NCBI RefSeq assembly: GCF_964355755.1
Contig: NC_092677.1
Span: 9,758,601 to 9,822,600, forward strand
Source of the DNA: Antedon mediterranea
Lineage: Eukaryota > Echinodermata > Crinoidea > Comatulida > Antedonidae
Reading direction: 5' to 3'
Length of the DNA: 64,000 nucleotides
The notes under the pieces are model-generated. The model did no database searches. It was not told the origin of the DNA and saw only the letters and a list, made by a program, of their open reading frames with translations. The position numbers and the translations under genes were made by a program. This document shows, piece by piece, positions 35,281 to 48,315 of this stretch. The first letter of the stretch is position 1; every line of letters starts with the position of its first letter.

Positions 35281-38200
35281 GAAGCACACAATACATTTAC
35301 ATCATATATGCCCCCGTATTCTTGCGAACTTGATCTCTCATTCGACAGTATGTTTGAAACATAAATGGATGATTAATTTCACATTTACATACATGTACAA
35401 ATGTTTTAAACTTATATTCATTTAATAGTCGAATGCGGTCGGTTTTAGTACCGTGATTTTGGTAGCTTTAAGAATGATTAGGCCTACGTGGCATCCTGAG
35501 AAAAACAAAGTGTTATTTTTTTTTATTAAGATGAGTATATTATGTAAAGGGTCTTTAATTCGAGGAACTTTAAAGCTGTCAGATTAAGTTGCTTTTTTAC
35601 ACTGGCCTACAATTCTATGCATTTACATAGACCAGTTATGCATTTTTTTGCTCGCAGTAGTGTAAAAGGGTATTAGTAAGCATTCTTGCTGAATATAATG
35701 TAACATTAACAACGAAAGATGATACGATAAGATAAAAAAAAAACAGACATTGAAAAATGTTTTCCCTGTTGGGGTTGTCTATTATTATTGTACAAATAAA
35801 TAATAATAAAAATATTCATAAATCCAAAGGCAAATTACTGAAAAAATGACAATGCTGTGGGTATCAGTGGCTGGATCGCAATGGAGATACAAAATAAAAG
35901 CGAAAAGCTAAATCAAAACGAGAAGTAAAACAGCCAGAAAAGTTATTAGCAGAGCTTTCGGACAAAATGTGTAACAAAGTACGAAAATAAGATTTATATT
36001 TTAAAATGAATTTATTATAGGGGTTTTAAGTCATTTTATAAGATACTGTCACTTACTAATTTATGGATGTTGTACGTAACTATGTGAAACATGCTTCCAA
36101 GAGATTGTCACTTATCCTCTTTGAAAACGAAATCAGAGTCTTGATAAATATTTGTAATCAGTTCGATTAAATGCTTACATTAATGAGAGTGCAGACCTCT
36201 AAAGTAAACGCCTTAAGTAACGATGACGTTTATAGTTAGAAACATTATACATTAAACTAAATGTATACTCTTATCCGGAAATCTTACTGTTGATTGTAAA
36301 CCGTTAACGCTTTATCATAAGCCTAAATAATCGATACATTAAAGTTATTTTTCTGGTAATAATATCTCTGTAAATTACACGGTGTAGGTCTACATACATC
36401 TCTCTTTATTGTCTAATTTGTAAAATGATAATGATGGGCTAGCAATTACATTGCTCAATTTAAAAAAGACCAAAATAAAAATATTTCGCTTGACTGGATT
36501 TGGCCTTGTAAATGAAATGCAAAGTAATTATTTTAACATACGCTAGTCAGTCATTAAATAAATATAGCATTATATAAATAAATAAAAATAATAATAATAA
36601 TTAAAACACATACAATAAAGAATAAATAAATAAAAGACGTCATTGAATAGCAATAGAACTGATGAATAGTAAAAATAACCTAAGAAGAATATTTGGATAC
36701 TGTAGTAAATATAGAGTATCGTGTCTTTTATAATGAACATTCTTTAAAAACACAAAAAATACAGACTTCTTCAGTTTAATTTACATAATTACACAGACCT
36801 ATTTTTTAGAATAACGGTGAAATAATCAAATGATATATGTTGATTGATGTAGAGATATATTATATTTCCTAATTATATGATCGATTATACTAATGGTCAA
36901 AATTCCCACAATCCGCATGGATCTATTTAGCCTAGTAACCGGAGGAATCCATCAAAATAGTTTCTAAGAAATATGTTTTAAGACGGTAAAACGGTGGCGC
37001 TATGACGAAATTGATAAACGAGCGAAATAATGCATCACACAATGTCCTGTTTACATAGAATGTCAAATGTTCTTTACAAATTGGCAATTAGTCTGCCTTT
37101 TAATGTTTTACAACATCTTGAATAACAATATATCACAATAAAGGATTTTTACATGACACTCTGACTGTTGTATCTAAATTAAAAACAATATTTTGTGACG
37201 TTTATTGCATAGACAATTGAGGAACTGCATGGACATATGATTTTGTAATTATTGTAGCCTAGTTCAACGTGTAAACATCAAAACATCAAACTAATCAGAG
37301 AAAAGCTAATTATATTAAATTGTTAAATAATGATCTGATGATTTCTCTTTGTGGACCTACCATGTCAAAATATGATAGGCAAACAGTAATTGTTTGATTT
37401 AATATATTTTATTGTAATCAGATGAATCTAGACATTCATACATAAGCAACAAAGCTACTTAAAAATGTTTTATTACAATTTAAGTAATGCTTTATTACAA
37501 TTTAAATAATGAAAAGACTATTAATACATTATAGTAAAACGATATATAATAATAATAAAATACATAATATTCGAACCGTAGGGTGGATGGGATTATGTGA
37601 AAAGGTGATTGCCGCCCTCTATTTTTAATCATGCGCTAAACTTTTTTCAACATATAAATAAATAAAAAACTAGAAATTAGCCACTCCGAGAGTGCATACC
37701 CTACTGTAAATCTTTTCTACATAATATTTCTCCGGGGAAAATGTATACAATATCTGTATGTGTCTAAATGCTGTGTGTGATTTAGGCTAATTTCACTACA
37801 AGCATGTGTATGCGAATTTGGTGTAATGGTTATGTAACTAGCCTTTCAACTAACAATAGTTTCAGTTGGGGTGTGTCATTTGCACCCCAGATATTGAGAA
37901 TTATTAGTTAATACACAAAAAAACTAAATATATAAATTTTGAACGACAATAACATGGGTATACAATTTTACTATTAGGCCCTATTTTGTGTCAGTTGAGG
38001 TTTTACAGACGTTTTTTAGACATGAAACCGTTGGTGGCGCTATTTAGGGCCACATTTTGGAGATTTGGCATTATTTTTCCCAATCTGGCATTATTTGAGG
38101 CAGGCTACTACACGGCATAATTTAAATTTTATCGCTGGCAACGCTGTCCAGAACGAGAAAATCCTATATAGTCGTACATCAATAATTGTGATTAATATAT

Positions 38201-38423
38201 ATTAGGGCTATTAGTATTAGGCCTACTTAGTTAAAATGGTAATTACACTAATTTAGATTTTAAGCCTATCTATTCTCGTACTCTACTCAACTAGCTAGGA
38301 GACCTAGACAACAAGTAGACCAGACCTTCTGGCCGGCCTAGTCTGAGTAGGCCATGTGCATGATGTGGACATGGCATTTAGGCGTAGGCCTAATAATATG
38401 ATGGTGGTGGAGAATGCTGCACC
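35281..38423. other. AT-rich desert, no recognised gene
   Basis: Very AT-rich, with simple runs such as aataataataataatt near 36590. I saw no coding signal. Confidence 0.5.
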
Positions 38424-39122
38424 TGGCCGGCCGCATTATTTTTATTTCCTATTAGGTTAAGGCAGAAGCTATAGAGGGCGTGCATATATCATGAATATTC
38501 ATGATTCATGCCTCTGACGTCATATTTGCAAAACAATGTCTGTGTGTGCGATGCCCGTTCGCGGGGTGGGAGATCTGTACTCTTTTTCTCTCAGACACTA
38601 GGGTAGGCCTAGACCTGCAATTTTTGAAGTTTTATAAAAATAATGCATATATAAAACTTTAAAAACATTAAACTAGGTCATTTCTTGTCTTAAATGTGCG
38701 TTCTATTAAGGTTAATTATGATAAAAAGAGAAAAACAATGTAGCTCGCGTATCTCGTAGACGTTAGGCCTAGCTTTTTAGTTGGGCTTAGTTTTGTAAGC
38801 CCTAGGCCTGGAGCTGGTAAAGAGCGCTAGCGAACATAGTACGGTATCTAAAGGCGCCCTAGACTGACGTTGAATACATTTTCCTTTTTTGGCAGAATCT
38901 GTTAATATTGGCCTAACTATGATATAATTAAATCTGTATCACAATTGATTCTAATAAGGTGGTGTGAGTTTTAATTAATTTAAAAATTGACATGGACGAG
39001 AGATCATTTTCGATTACCGCATAACCAGGGTTTTCCGTGACATGAATATTTATGCTGGTTTTTAGGCCCTCTATAGTTTCTGCCTTAACCCAATAGAAAA
39101 AAAAATAATCGTGGCCGGCTAT
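38424..39122. repeat. 0.7-kb region bounded by inverted arms of about 57 bp
   Basis: The left arm (38424-38480) contains ggttaaggcagaagctatag followed by agggc, preceded by an attatttttatttcctatt block and ggccggc. The right arm (39065-39122) is its reverse complement with roughly 85% identity, including ccctctatagtttctgcctt. Next to the inner ends, both arms run into cat/gaat-rich sequence containing gaatattcatg or catgaatatttat. It could be a foldback transposon. The interior has a CpG-containing stretch (tgcccgttcgcggggtggga) but no open frame of note. Confidence 0.6.
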
Positions 39123-40384
39123 GGCGGCCAGCAAGAAAGATGCATGGAAGATAGCCTTAGTTATAGGCTAGACTAGGATGGCCTAGCTCGGGCATTCTAA
39201 AGGTTATTTATTTTTACTGTAATGTAAAAGAAGCATTTAAAATAATAATTCTTTCGTTTGATATTCAAGGAAAAACTTTTCACAAAATTAAAAAATTTTG
39301 TTTGTCTCCCTCTATAGATAAAAAATAAATAAATACAATTTCTAATGTGATCTTAATTAACTGATAAGTTTATATATTATTATATACAGCAAGTGTGAAT
39401 ATTGAAACGAATAGTTATTTTCAACAAATCCCACAAAATACTAAATAATTAATCTATTTCTGTACAACATGTTTTCCCAATTTGTAATTCTGGGCAATTT
39501 AAAAATGTATGCACTCTCCTTGTGGAGATATACTCATGAAATGATTACAAAATCATCAAATTAACCTTTGTTTTAACACTTGTAAATTTTAATAAATTAA
39601 CATTGTAATTTATTGAATTAATTATATTAAATGTTTATATTTAAGAAGATTATCTAAGATTTAAGAAAGTATGTGAGATGTATTTTGCTTAAGCTGCTGC
39701 TGCCCAGCATTGTATGAATCAAAATGATCTATAATTTAATTGATTTGTTTAATTTAAAAAAAAACCTTTTGTTTAATATTATAAATATTAATAATGTGCA
39801 AGTCATACATTTATGTTTATTTTATTGCATTTTTTTGTGGCCAGTTCTGGTTAAAGATTTTAACTTCCACGTCAAAATGAAATTGAATTACATAGTTTCT
39901 CTGGCAACTGTTTCTGCTTTGTATCCATAAAACACAACTGCACCTGTTACGATATATTTGTACGTACTTTAGAGACGCATAAAAGAAACTACATTGCACA
40001 TTTTTACGTCCCTTTCTCATTTTAAATCTCGTCAATTTCATTCAGAGTATTCCAGATATTTTTCGCTGAGAATTGCTGCGTAATCCCGCGATTCCCATCG
40101 GCGTTAACATGTCGTTTGTTACTGGTTAACGTTTTACTAATTATGGGTAATTTATTTTGCATCCTGTATCCAGGATTTTTAAATTATTTTCGGCTGAGAA
40201 TCGCTATAGTGCACATAATGGTCAAACATATGTCCTTTTATTGACATTTACTGTATTTGTCAGTACTCATAACTTTACTTTGTCCCGATGTTAACGATAT
40301 TTATCATCACTAACATATGCTTCCTGAACTACCCATGGTTTTTTTATAAAAGGAAATAATCTTGGGTCTTATCTTTATTTACAG

Positions 40385-40482
40385 GTTTAGAAAAAATCGT
40401 AGGTCACATGATCGTGAGTCTTATATCGGGGGATGACATTGAGACGTTGGAACAGATGCAGTTGCGCAATTTCAAGGTCTAA
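40385..40482 (+). CDS. Orphan terminal exon, 31 residues, unrecognised
   Basis: After a strong acceptor (cttatctttatttacag), the phase-1 frame reads LEKIVGHMIVSLISGDDI, then ETLEQMQLRNFKV and a stop at 40480-40482. A perfect aataaa lies at 40538-40543, just downstream. Amphipathic helical pattern, balanced codon use and a matched poly(A) signal make this look like a real last exon. I could not find its upstream exon; a start such as the ATG at 39121 (MAASKKDAWKIA) has no usable donor. Family unknown. Confidence 0.5.
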
Positions 40483-40543
40483 TTTATTCTGGCAATCGAC
40501 AAGTAATTATTTTTGACTGCATATTAAGAAGAAACAAAATAAA

Positions 40544-43487
40544 GACTATTTTCATCCGCACAGTAATAATTATTTTGATGTTTCCACTAGAGGTGAGTTT
40601 ATACGCGCGACACTAGAGGGAGTATTTTTGTTAATGAATTAAAGATACACACGCTTGTATTAATTTATAAGTATGCTGTTTTGATCTTGCACATATGTGA
40701 CCAATTTCCTTCTTGTGAGTACATAAAATTGGTAACAGGAAGAACCTTAACTTTGTTACTGTATTTGGCTATAAAGTAATTTGACAAAATGGTAATAACA
40801 ATGTACAAACAGGCTATACTGACATGTTGATTTACACAGACTATTAAGCTCTTGAATTTAATGCGTTAATGTGGAAGGGGTTATTATGAAACACTGGGGA
40901 AGGGGTCTGTTGGACTAATACATCGGGGTAAAGGTTTAAAATAAAGCGATTGAAAACAATCATGTTAAAAGAATTGTCGAATAGTTATTCCATCATTGCT
41001 CCTTAGATTTAAATACTAGGTAAGAGTTATAAGAATTAGAAAGGGAGGTGAGAAGGAGATTGAAATTAAAATTTGTTGTTATGTATCAAAAAATAAGTAA
41101 CAATCGTATTAAAATACATGACACATTTTATTTATTTTAATTTTATTTTATTCAGTTGACAACCAACAGCAATGAAACCACCACTAACAGGTTGAATCTA
41201 AACATAATAACAGGGAAAAATTTCATTTTAAAATTTTGTATAGCAATATTGCGAATCAAACAGATTTTTTAGTCTCGAATCATAGTTTTCTATCGTATTT
41301 TTTGCTACACAATTGTAGAAATGTGTAGCAAGAAGGTTGTTTTGTATAGCTTTTTGCTATGCTACACTGGCGAAATTATTCCCTGAATAAACTATAATAA
41401 TACATTCAAATAAAGCAACAATAACATAAACAAAGATCGGAACATTATAGAGATTTAACAATGTTACCCTTAAATACATTTAAACATAAAATAAATCAAT
41501 ATACAAAGTAACAAGCAACATGTGTTAGGTAACCGCTGGAAAATTCCTCGTTTTGTACTGTACATTCAACACGACCACAAGGAACGTGAAGCAAACACTT
41601 ACTGCGAGTATGAGTTGGTATATTCAACTAAAACAAAGCAACAAGAGGACAATCATAAACAGAATTGAAAGAGTTGTATAAAAATACCATATCAAAAACA
41701 ACTCTCTGATTTTCAAGAGAATAGGACAAGTGCGAGTAAGGAATCTATAAATGAAAGTGTATCTATCTGAATGGTATTATTGTTGTACCTGCACAGTAAA
41801 AGTTCTATTTAATGGAACCTTAATAAATACTCAAAGGTTCTAAGAACTTTACATTAGCCCAGACATTGGAATGGCACATGGCCTTACACTATTAAATAGC
41901 TCTATTGCACATTCAACGTTTTTTAATGTGCAGTGCAACATTGGTGAATTAAATTTACCTGTGGCGGCCGTCTCTAACAGTTCTACGCGCCATTCAAAAT
42001 CCTCTTGTTGCCTTTAATTAATGGCTTAGCCCATCCAGTTTTTGAAATCTATTAAAAAAAGAAGCAGTGGATGAAAAAAGTGTGTTATTCAACATTTGTG
42101 TAATACTTTAATAGCACCTTTATATTCAACATGTACAGTTTTCATAGATTGTGCATTGGAGATGATACGCAGGACAGCATTGACTTTAGGAATTGCAAAC
42201 GAAACTTTTTTCTGGCTTAGGTATGGCATTGTAAAAGTGAGCACCCAGAGCACTGGTACTGATTAATGACTGACAAGCTGTGAAACAATCCCATAGGGAA
42301 CTGGATAAATAGTTCCGTAGCCACTTGCTTTGATGAATAGGGTAATAATGTTAAGCGCCTAGAGTCCTTGTTTCCCAATTACACACTCTTCAAATTGACA
42401 ATTCTTACAAAACATAACAGCCTCTGTGATTTATCTTTATCAATCTAAAAATACCCAAAGTTATGTAGATATCAATGTTCTAAGATAGTCTACAAAATGT
42501 TTCAAGACCATACTGATTGAATTATAGTAAAGTTTGCATGTTTTGGTTAATGTAGAAGTTGACAGAAACTTGGCTTGATGAATTCATTAATTTGCCTTGA
42601 TTTGTTGTGACATACAGGACTTTACATTTCCAGCTTGTTAACTTCAAGGACATAAAAAGTACATAATCTTGAACTTGACCTTCGATTTGTTCTTGCATGC
42701 AGATTACATGCAGAGTGAGACCTCTAAAGTTGCAGCAATATTTATTTCGTTTTTTTGAGATTGTATTAATTATAGTTTATTTGATTTTTTTTTATTATAT
42801 ATGATATAATTGTTTTAAAAATATTGTTAGCATTTTTAATTGTAACTTTAACAAGTTTTTGTAAGGTAACATCAATGAAGTAAGTGAAAACCCTTTAAAG
42901 AAGGACCCGTTTTTTGGGTTGACACAAAAGAGAACAAATAGAAAATGGTTTCAAAGATCCCAATTGATTCTGAACTTGATCAAATAGAACTTAGTTATCA
43001 TTAAGTAATAATTTGTTACTGCAATGCAATCACGGTCTCAATAAGACCTCACTCACCTCAGAAGGTCTCTGTACATTTGACCAGGGGGGGGGGGGGCCAT
43101 ACCTCCCTAATTTGACTAAACTCTTTGTGGATAATAATGATCAAGAATCGGTGTCATTATTAACTCTCAGCTTTTGCATATTCATGAGGTTCATTATTCA
43201 GTTGTTTTACTTATTCATCATTAAATATTCTCTAGCCTGAATATATAAATTCAATAAAAATAGATCTGAAATCCCATAAATAACTTTGATTTATAATTAT
43301 TTTTGAATGACATTTATTTTTCAAAACGTGTGTTGCATGCCAAAATAAATTATTTTGATGTAAGCAGTACATTTTGTTCAAGGGCATCTCCAGGAAAGCA
43401 GGAACTGGTACGTTTATATTGGGGTTTATATTGGGGTTTATATTGGGGTTTTTTGGTAACGGAGTATTGAGTAAAAGTAAATTATCT
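40544..43487. other. Non-coding, nothing recognised
   Basis: AT-rich. A poly-G run of 11-12 bases lies near 43085, and three tandem copies of tttatattgggg lie at 43409-43452. Open frames over these are artefacts. Confidence 0.5.
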
Positions 43488-43622
43488 AAAGTTTTGTCTA
43501 CACTATCAAACTTGCCCATATATGGACATGATGATGTGATATCACTGCCATATTTCGGCATATCACTACCATATTTTGGCATATCACGCCTTTTTTGTCA
43601 AACTAGTTTGATAGTGTAGACC
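43488..43622. mobile_element. Hairpin MITE, family A, copy 8
   Basis: Left end aaagttttgtctacactatc, right part aactagtttgatagtgtaga. The final cagagctt is displaced or lost; a similar gtaggcagggctt appears 25 bp further on, suggesting a small insertion in the right end. Confidence 0.75.
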
Positions 43623-46130
43623 ATAAAGATATTATAGTTCATGTGTAGGCAGGGCTTTAATCTTCTACTATTTGTAGAAAACAAACAAAAGTAGTAAATG
43701 GCAAACAAAAACTTGGATGTTTAGAAATCAAAATTCCATTGTATACATTTTTATTATTGGCTAGCTTTACATTTTAAAATAGTAAAAAGTATCAAAAAAT
43801 AATAAAAATTCTCATAATGTGTAAGCCTACTGCATTTAAAAAAAAGTTATTTGATTTTTTAAAACATATTCTCGTTCCCAAATCCAAGAGGAAACTGACA
43901 AACTTGTATAATTTAATTTAGACCTTTTTTAAACAGCTGAAATAACTTTCTCATAGTTTGTAATATATATATTTTAGTTGCCTTTTTGGTGTGCATTTCC
44001 TCAGCAGGGAATAGACACTATGTCATCATCAATGTCCTATGTAACAACTGCTTTATTTTGAGTGTTAACATACAGACCTTGTAACCACCATCTCAACTAT
44101 TTTATAGTATATTCGTCTGGTTTTATTGTTTGTAAAACTATTTTTTTATGTTATTCATAGCTTGCAGTAATTGTTATTCCCATAATTATTACTGTTAGTA
44201 CGATATCGATAAACTTTTCACACATGGGTATGCTAGACCTACAACTGTCCGCTAATATTTAACAAAACAAAACCCAAAAACAGTTGCCCAACAGCCATAA
44301 CATTCTCAACCATAAGAAGGTGTACCAACGTGGTGTAGGCCTACTACTACACACCAAGACCTACTGTACATCACAGTGGCTTCTAATTTTTTTTAAGTCA
44401 TGTGTACCGCCATTTTGACTGATATTCAATAAGGTGTGAACAACTGGGTGTGACTCAGGATTGCAAGGCTAACTACTAGTTGAACAAGATATTTTCCCAT
44501 GACTACAGGATCCAATTGTGGTTAGAGAAGGGCTAAAAAGTGCAAATACCCTAAACTAAATTAGAGCTAAATACAGAGCCTTGGAAGGCCACAAAACTTT
44601 ATATATCAAATCTGGCGTTTAATGAATGGAAACAGATTCATATTTATTTAATTGTTTTACTCTGTCTGTCCTTAAACTTTTGTCAATATGTATAATTTTA
44701 GTGACAGTTTAACACATTTGTGACTGGCGAGGTGTTAAAAGTGCCACCAATTTAATTGTGTAATTAAGCATTTCTTACTGTCTGATCTATACATCGTTGA
44801 ATATTTATTGTTTAAAATGTATTTGTTTTTGTTCATTCATCCTCATTGAATTTATTCGGATCTTGCATAATGCAAATAATAGGGGATGAGATGGAACAGT
44901 AAACCAGGGTAGCCCCTACTCTTACAAAAGATTCCAGCAGGGTTCTTTAAAGTGTGAGTCAGATGTGTGGACTGGACCACCAGTTTTAAGTCCTTAACTG
45001 AAAAGACCCCTTTAGGACATGGTCAAGGAGAGCCTTGAACCTGTACCAATATTAGAACTATGATTTGCAGCACCACTTGCCCTTAATCGCTTGGCCACAT
45101 GACTCGACATTACATTCAGTAATTCCTCAGTGCAAAATGATGGCTGTGAAAATTACATTTTTTTGTAATAATTTTTGTTTAGAATTCATCTAAAATTAAA
45201 TCAATATACTATACAGTACAAGATAAACAACTACTTTCTTAACTTTCAATATATTGTATTGTAATAATTGAGTTGTATAAGAATTGAACCCAGGGACTGG
45301 GATTTGAGGCAATTACATCACTAAGCTACTATACCATGTGATAATACTCTAAGGTCTCACATGGATTGATTGATTGAATGAAAGTGTTAATTCCACAAAA
45401 TGATAAAGCAAAACTTAAGCCTTAAATAAAAGAAAACCACAATCCCCCACCAGGGTCAACATTTAACCAGTTAATCTTCTCCTCTTCATGGGATTTCCAT
45501 AAGTAGGGCCTAGAGTAGATATACATTCCACCCACCTCCCAATCTGTACATATAAAATTTCCCAGAAAAAAACTTTCATACACTTAAATATCTAATCCCT
45601 GTATTACTTCCTACTGGAGTCTCATCTTCCTTCTTCACCGGATCCACCATCTGGCATACTGAAGCAATTCCATATTTTCTATATTAACATCTGTTTCATA
45701 ATTGGAAAACCATATTGTTGGGATAATGTAAAGCTATTTTAGGATGGGTTATTAAGACCTGTTATACTAGTTTCACTAGATGTAACCCATACAATACAAA
45801 ATTGATTCAACAATGAAATTTAAACAATAACATATAAGCTCTAGGTAGAACAGGAAACGTACTTGAACTCTTTAATTTGAGGGCAACATTGAACTAGAAT
45901 TACATATTTCTTCTAAAGCTTCTTCTTTAAGACAAAACTAAACGACCTTATCTCATATTTGTATGCTGATGTTCACTAGATGTAATAAGTTGCAGGTTTT
46001 TACCTTTTCTGTTTGAAAAAAAACAAACTAGTACGTTAATTTCGCCAGCATCCATAATATCAACAACTGGGTGTCTTGTAGTCGTGCTATTTTTGGGTCT
46101 ACAGTAGGCCACTACTATATTTCACCAGGC
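43623..46130. other. Non-coding, nothing recognised
   Basis: AT-rich, without open frames of note or recognisable repeats. Confidence 0.45.
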
Positions 46131-46135
46131 CATCC

Positions 46136-46237
46136 ATGATTGCTGTTGCAGATTTTGTTCAAGTCGTTATGAAAGATTTAGAAGAGAAACAAAATTACAT
46201 TAATAACTATTTTCATCCTGTACTCTTTAAAAAATAA
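46136..46237 (+). CDS. Weak candidate exon, 33 residues
   Basis: The frame MIAVADFVQVVMKDLEEKQN continues to a stop at about 46237. It could also be a terminal exon starting after gattgctgttgcag. It is helical and charged, but very short and without partner exons or a family match. Confidence 0.2.
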   Translation: MIAVADFVQVVMKDLEEKQNYINNYFHPVLFKK

Positions 46238-46619
46238 TAAAATATAATTATTAGATACCATAATGCAATTACAATCATTTGTAAACTACCTTTATCATCA
46301 AGTTACATAATACTGTAATGTAGTCTTAAATAATTTGTTACATCCGTTTAATTAATGCAATATTGTTAAATAAAATCTGTTATCAAGTACCATATCAATA
46401 CAGCCACTTTTCTGCTGCATTTTCTAGGGTCATTAGCAGCCTCCTAGCCTCTATCCATGGATGCTAGCCTTCTACGTGACAACATATTTCCCCGATTTGT
46501 ATTCATATTGCAGTGTTGCATTTTAAAAATAATTCCATGTTACAGAAACAAGAAATGCTTCTAATTGCCTTTCGTTAATTTTTTTTTTTACGAGTTAAAC
46601 GACAAGGTTAGTTCAGAGC

Positions 46620-46860
46620 AACTACTTCAGATTGTCACATGATCACTTTAATTTTACGGGGAATTGTTATGCTGCTGGGAATTCTCACCCACGCTTTTAT
46701 ACCCCTCTTTTTTGTTAACGAGCCACACGACTGCAATCGCATTCAATTAACTAATCTATATTTAGCTGATTCTGGCTCGCATCTCATCGTGGAAGCTCAC
46801 GTCATTAGCGATGTTTTTGTAGCGTTGACTGAACCCGAATTAACTTGAATCATGCAGGAT
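46620..46860. promoter_or_regulatory. Higher-complexity patch with TATA-like motif on the minus strand
   Basis: This stretch is less AT-biased than its surroundings. On the minus strand it contains ggggTATAAAAGCGtgg at about 46693-46707. On the + strand it carries a 69-codon frame starting MITLILRGIVMLLGILTHAF, which looks like a signal peptide but lacks splice sites or homology. It could be a promoter, a conserved non-coding element or a small gene; I cannot decide. Confidence 0.25.
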
Positions 46861-47176
46861 ATGTCTTGGTTAAGTTGATGTAATGTTAAGACAAAGATGT
46901 TTATTAACAGTACTTTTTGAATTGGAATTTCACATTCCAATTCTTATGTACAAACATTTATATATATGTGATTCCATGATCGATACTACAGTAAATAAAA
47001 CTATTGAGTTTATTTCATAAGAGAAATATTTAGTAAATATATATTTAATCAATTTTATTTTTATCTTTACTATGTTATTAAAGTGTAATTTAAATTAGAA
47101 AGATGCATTATTATTTCTTAAGTTGTGTTAATTTTTTTTACAATAATTGTTTATACTAAATTATTATTGCTTATAC

Positions 47177-47337
47177 TGTAGAACCCCTATTAAGACAAGT
47201 GTTAACGAGGATGTCCCCTGAATAGAGGTTTACATCGGTGTTAAAACCTATGCCTTCATTTCACAGAAACATTTCACTTTAATAGGGTGTCCCTAAAATA
47301 GGAGTGTTCTAAAGGAGAGGTTGATTGTCAGAATACG
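47177..47337. repeat. Dispersed repeat B, copy 2
   Basis: It begins gtagaacccctattaagaca and contains catttcacagaaacatttca and aatagggtgtccct. Its reverse complement matches 7061-7197 in block order. Confidence 0.55.
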
Positions 47338-47934
47338 CTGTTTATTTAAGGTTAAATAAAATAAAAGTAAATACAATTTAGGGCCTACTGTAGATCAAGT
47401 TGTCCAAAACTGGTTAATAATGTAGGCCTACAAATAATGCTCACACCAGAGGAGCATAGAATTAGGTCCTTGCAGTGGCAGTTCCACTGTGATCAGAGCA
47501 CAGGCAGTTGCAGATGATCCTAAACAGTGTACTAATTAGCAAGTTCCTCTAAGTCTATTCTGAAGGACAATTTCCTTTTTCCTGTCAAAAAAATACAATT
47601 ATTAATTCAACATACTGAAGTTATTACATATTATGCAACAAAAATATTATTTTAATGTTCAAAATAACAGGCTTGAAAATTATTTGTCAGCGTTATTAAG
47701 AATTTGTGAAATTTATTTGACAGGCCTGCAAATAATGTCCAGAATTATCTGTACAGATGTTTCATTATCATCACTTGTTAAAAGACGAAAGCGATAAATG
47801 CGTTTCCTTTTACAAATTTCTGCAAAGTCACAAAAAGTAATTTGATGAAGGACAGAGAAGAAGATCGCCAAAAAAATTGTCCCATCTCATCATTATGTAA
47901 TTAGCAGGATACGCATGGTTGATGATGTCTTTAC

Positions 47935-48315
47935 TGCTTCTGTTGTTTGATGGTGTCGTTCTTGCTGCTTCTGTTTATTCTGCTTCTGTCATTGTTGTTT
48001 TCTCTGCTTCTGCCATTGTTGTTCTTCTGCTTTTGTCATTGGTTTTTTTTTCTGCATCAGCCATTGTTGTTTTTCTGCCATTGTGGTTTTTTCTGCTTCT
48101 GCCATTGTTGTTCTTCTGTTTCTGTCATTGTTTTTTTGTTCTGCTTCTGCCATTGTTGTTTTTCTGCCATTGTTGTTTTTTCTGCTTCTGTCATTGTTAT
48201 TTTCTGCTTCTGCCATTGTTGTTCTTCTGTTTCTGTCATTGTTTTTTTGTTCTGCATCTGCCATTGTTGTTTTATGCTTCTGCCATTGTTGTTTTTCTGC
48301 TTTTGTTTTCCCCGT
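47935..48315. repeat. Minisatellite of gcttctgccattgttgtt type
   Basis: Irregular units of 18-26 bp built from ttctgcttctgccattgttg. It yields long but meaningless frames in all + frames (Phe/Cys/Leu-rich) and on the minus strand (Gln/Lys/Asn-rich). Confidence 0.85.

Noticed and set aside
43232-43582. 116-codon minus frame
   Set aside because: It runs across the family A MITE and the 12-bp tandem repeat at 43409-43452.
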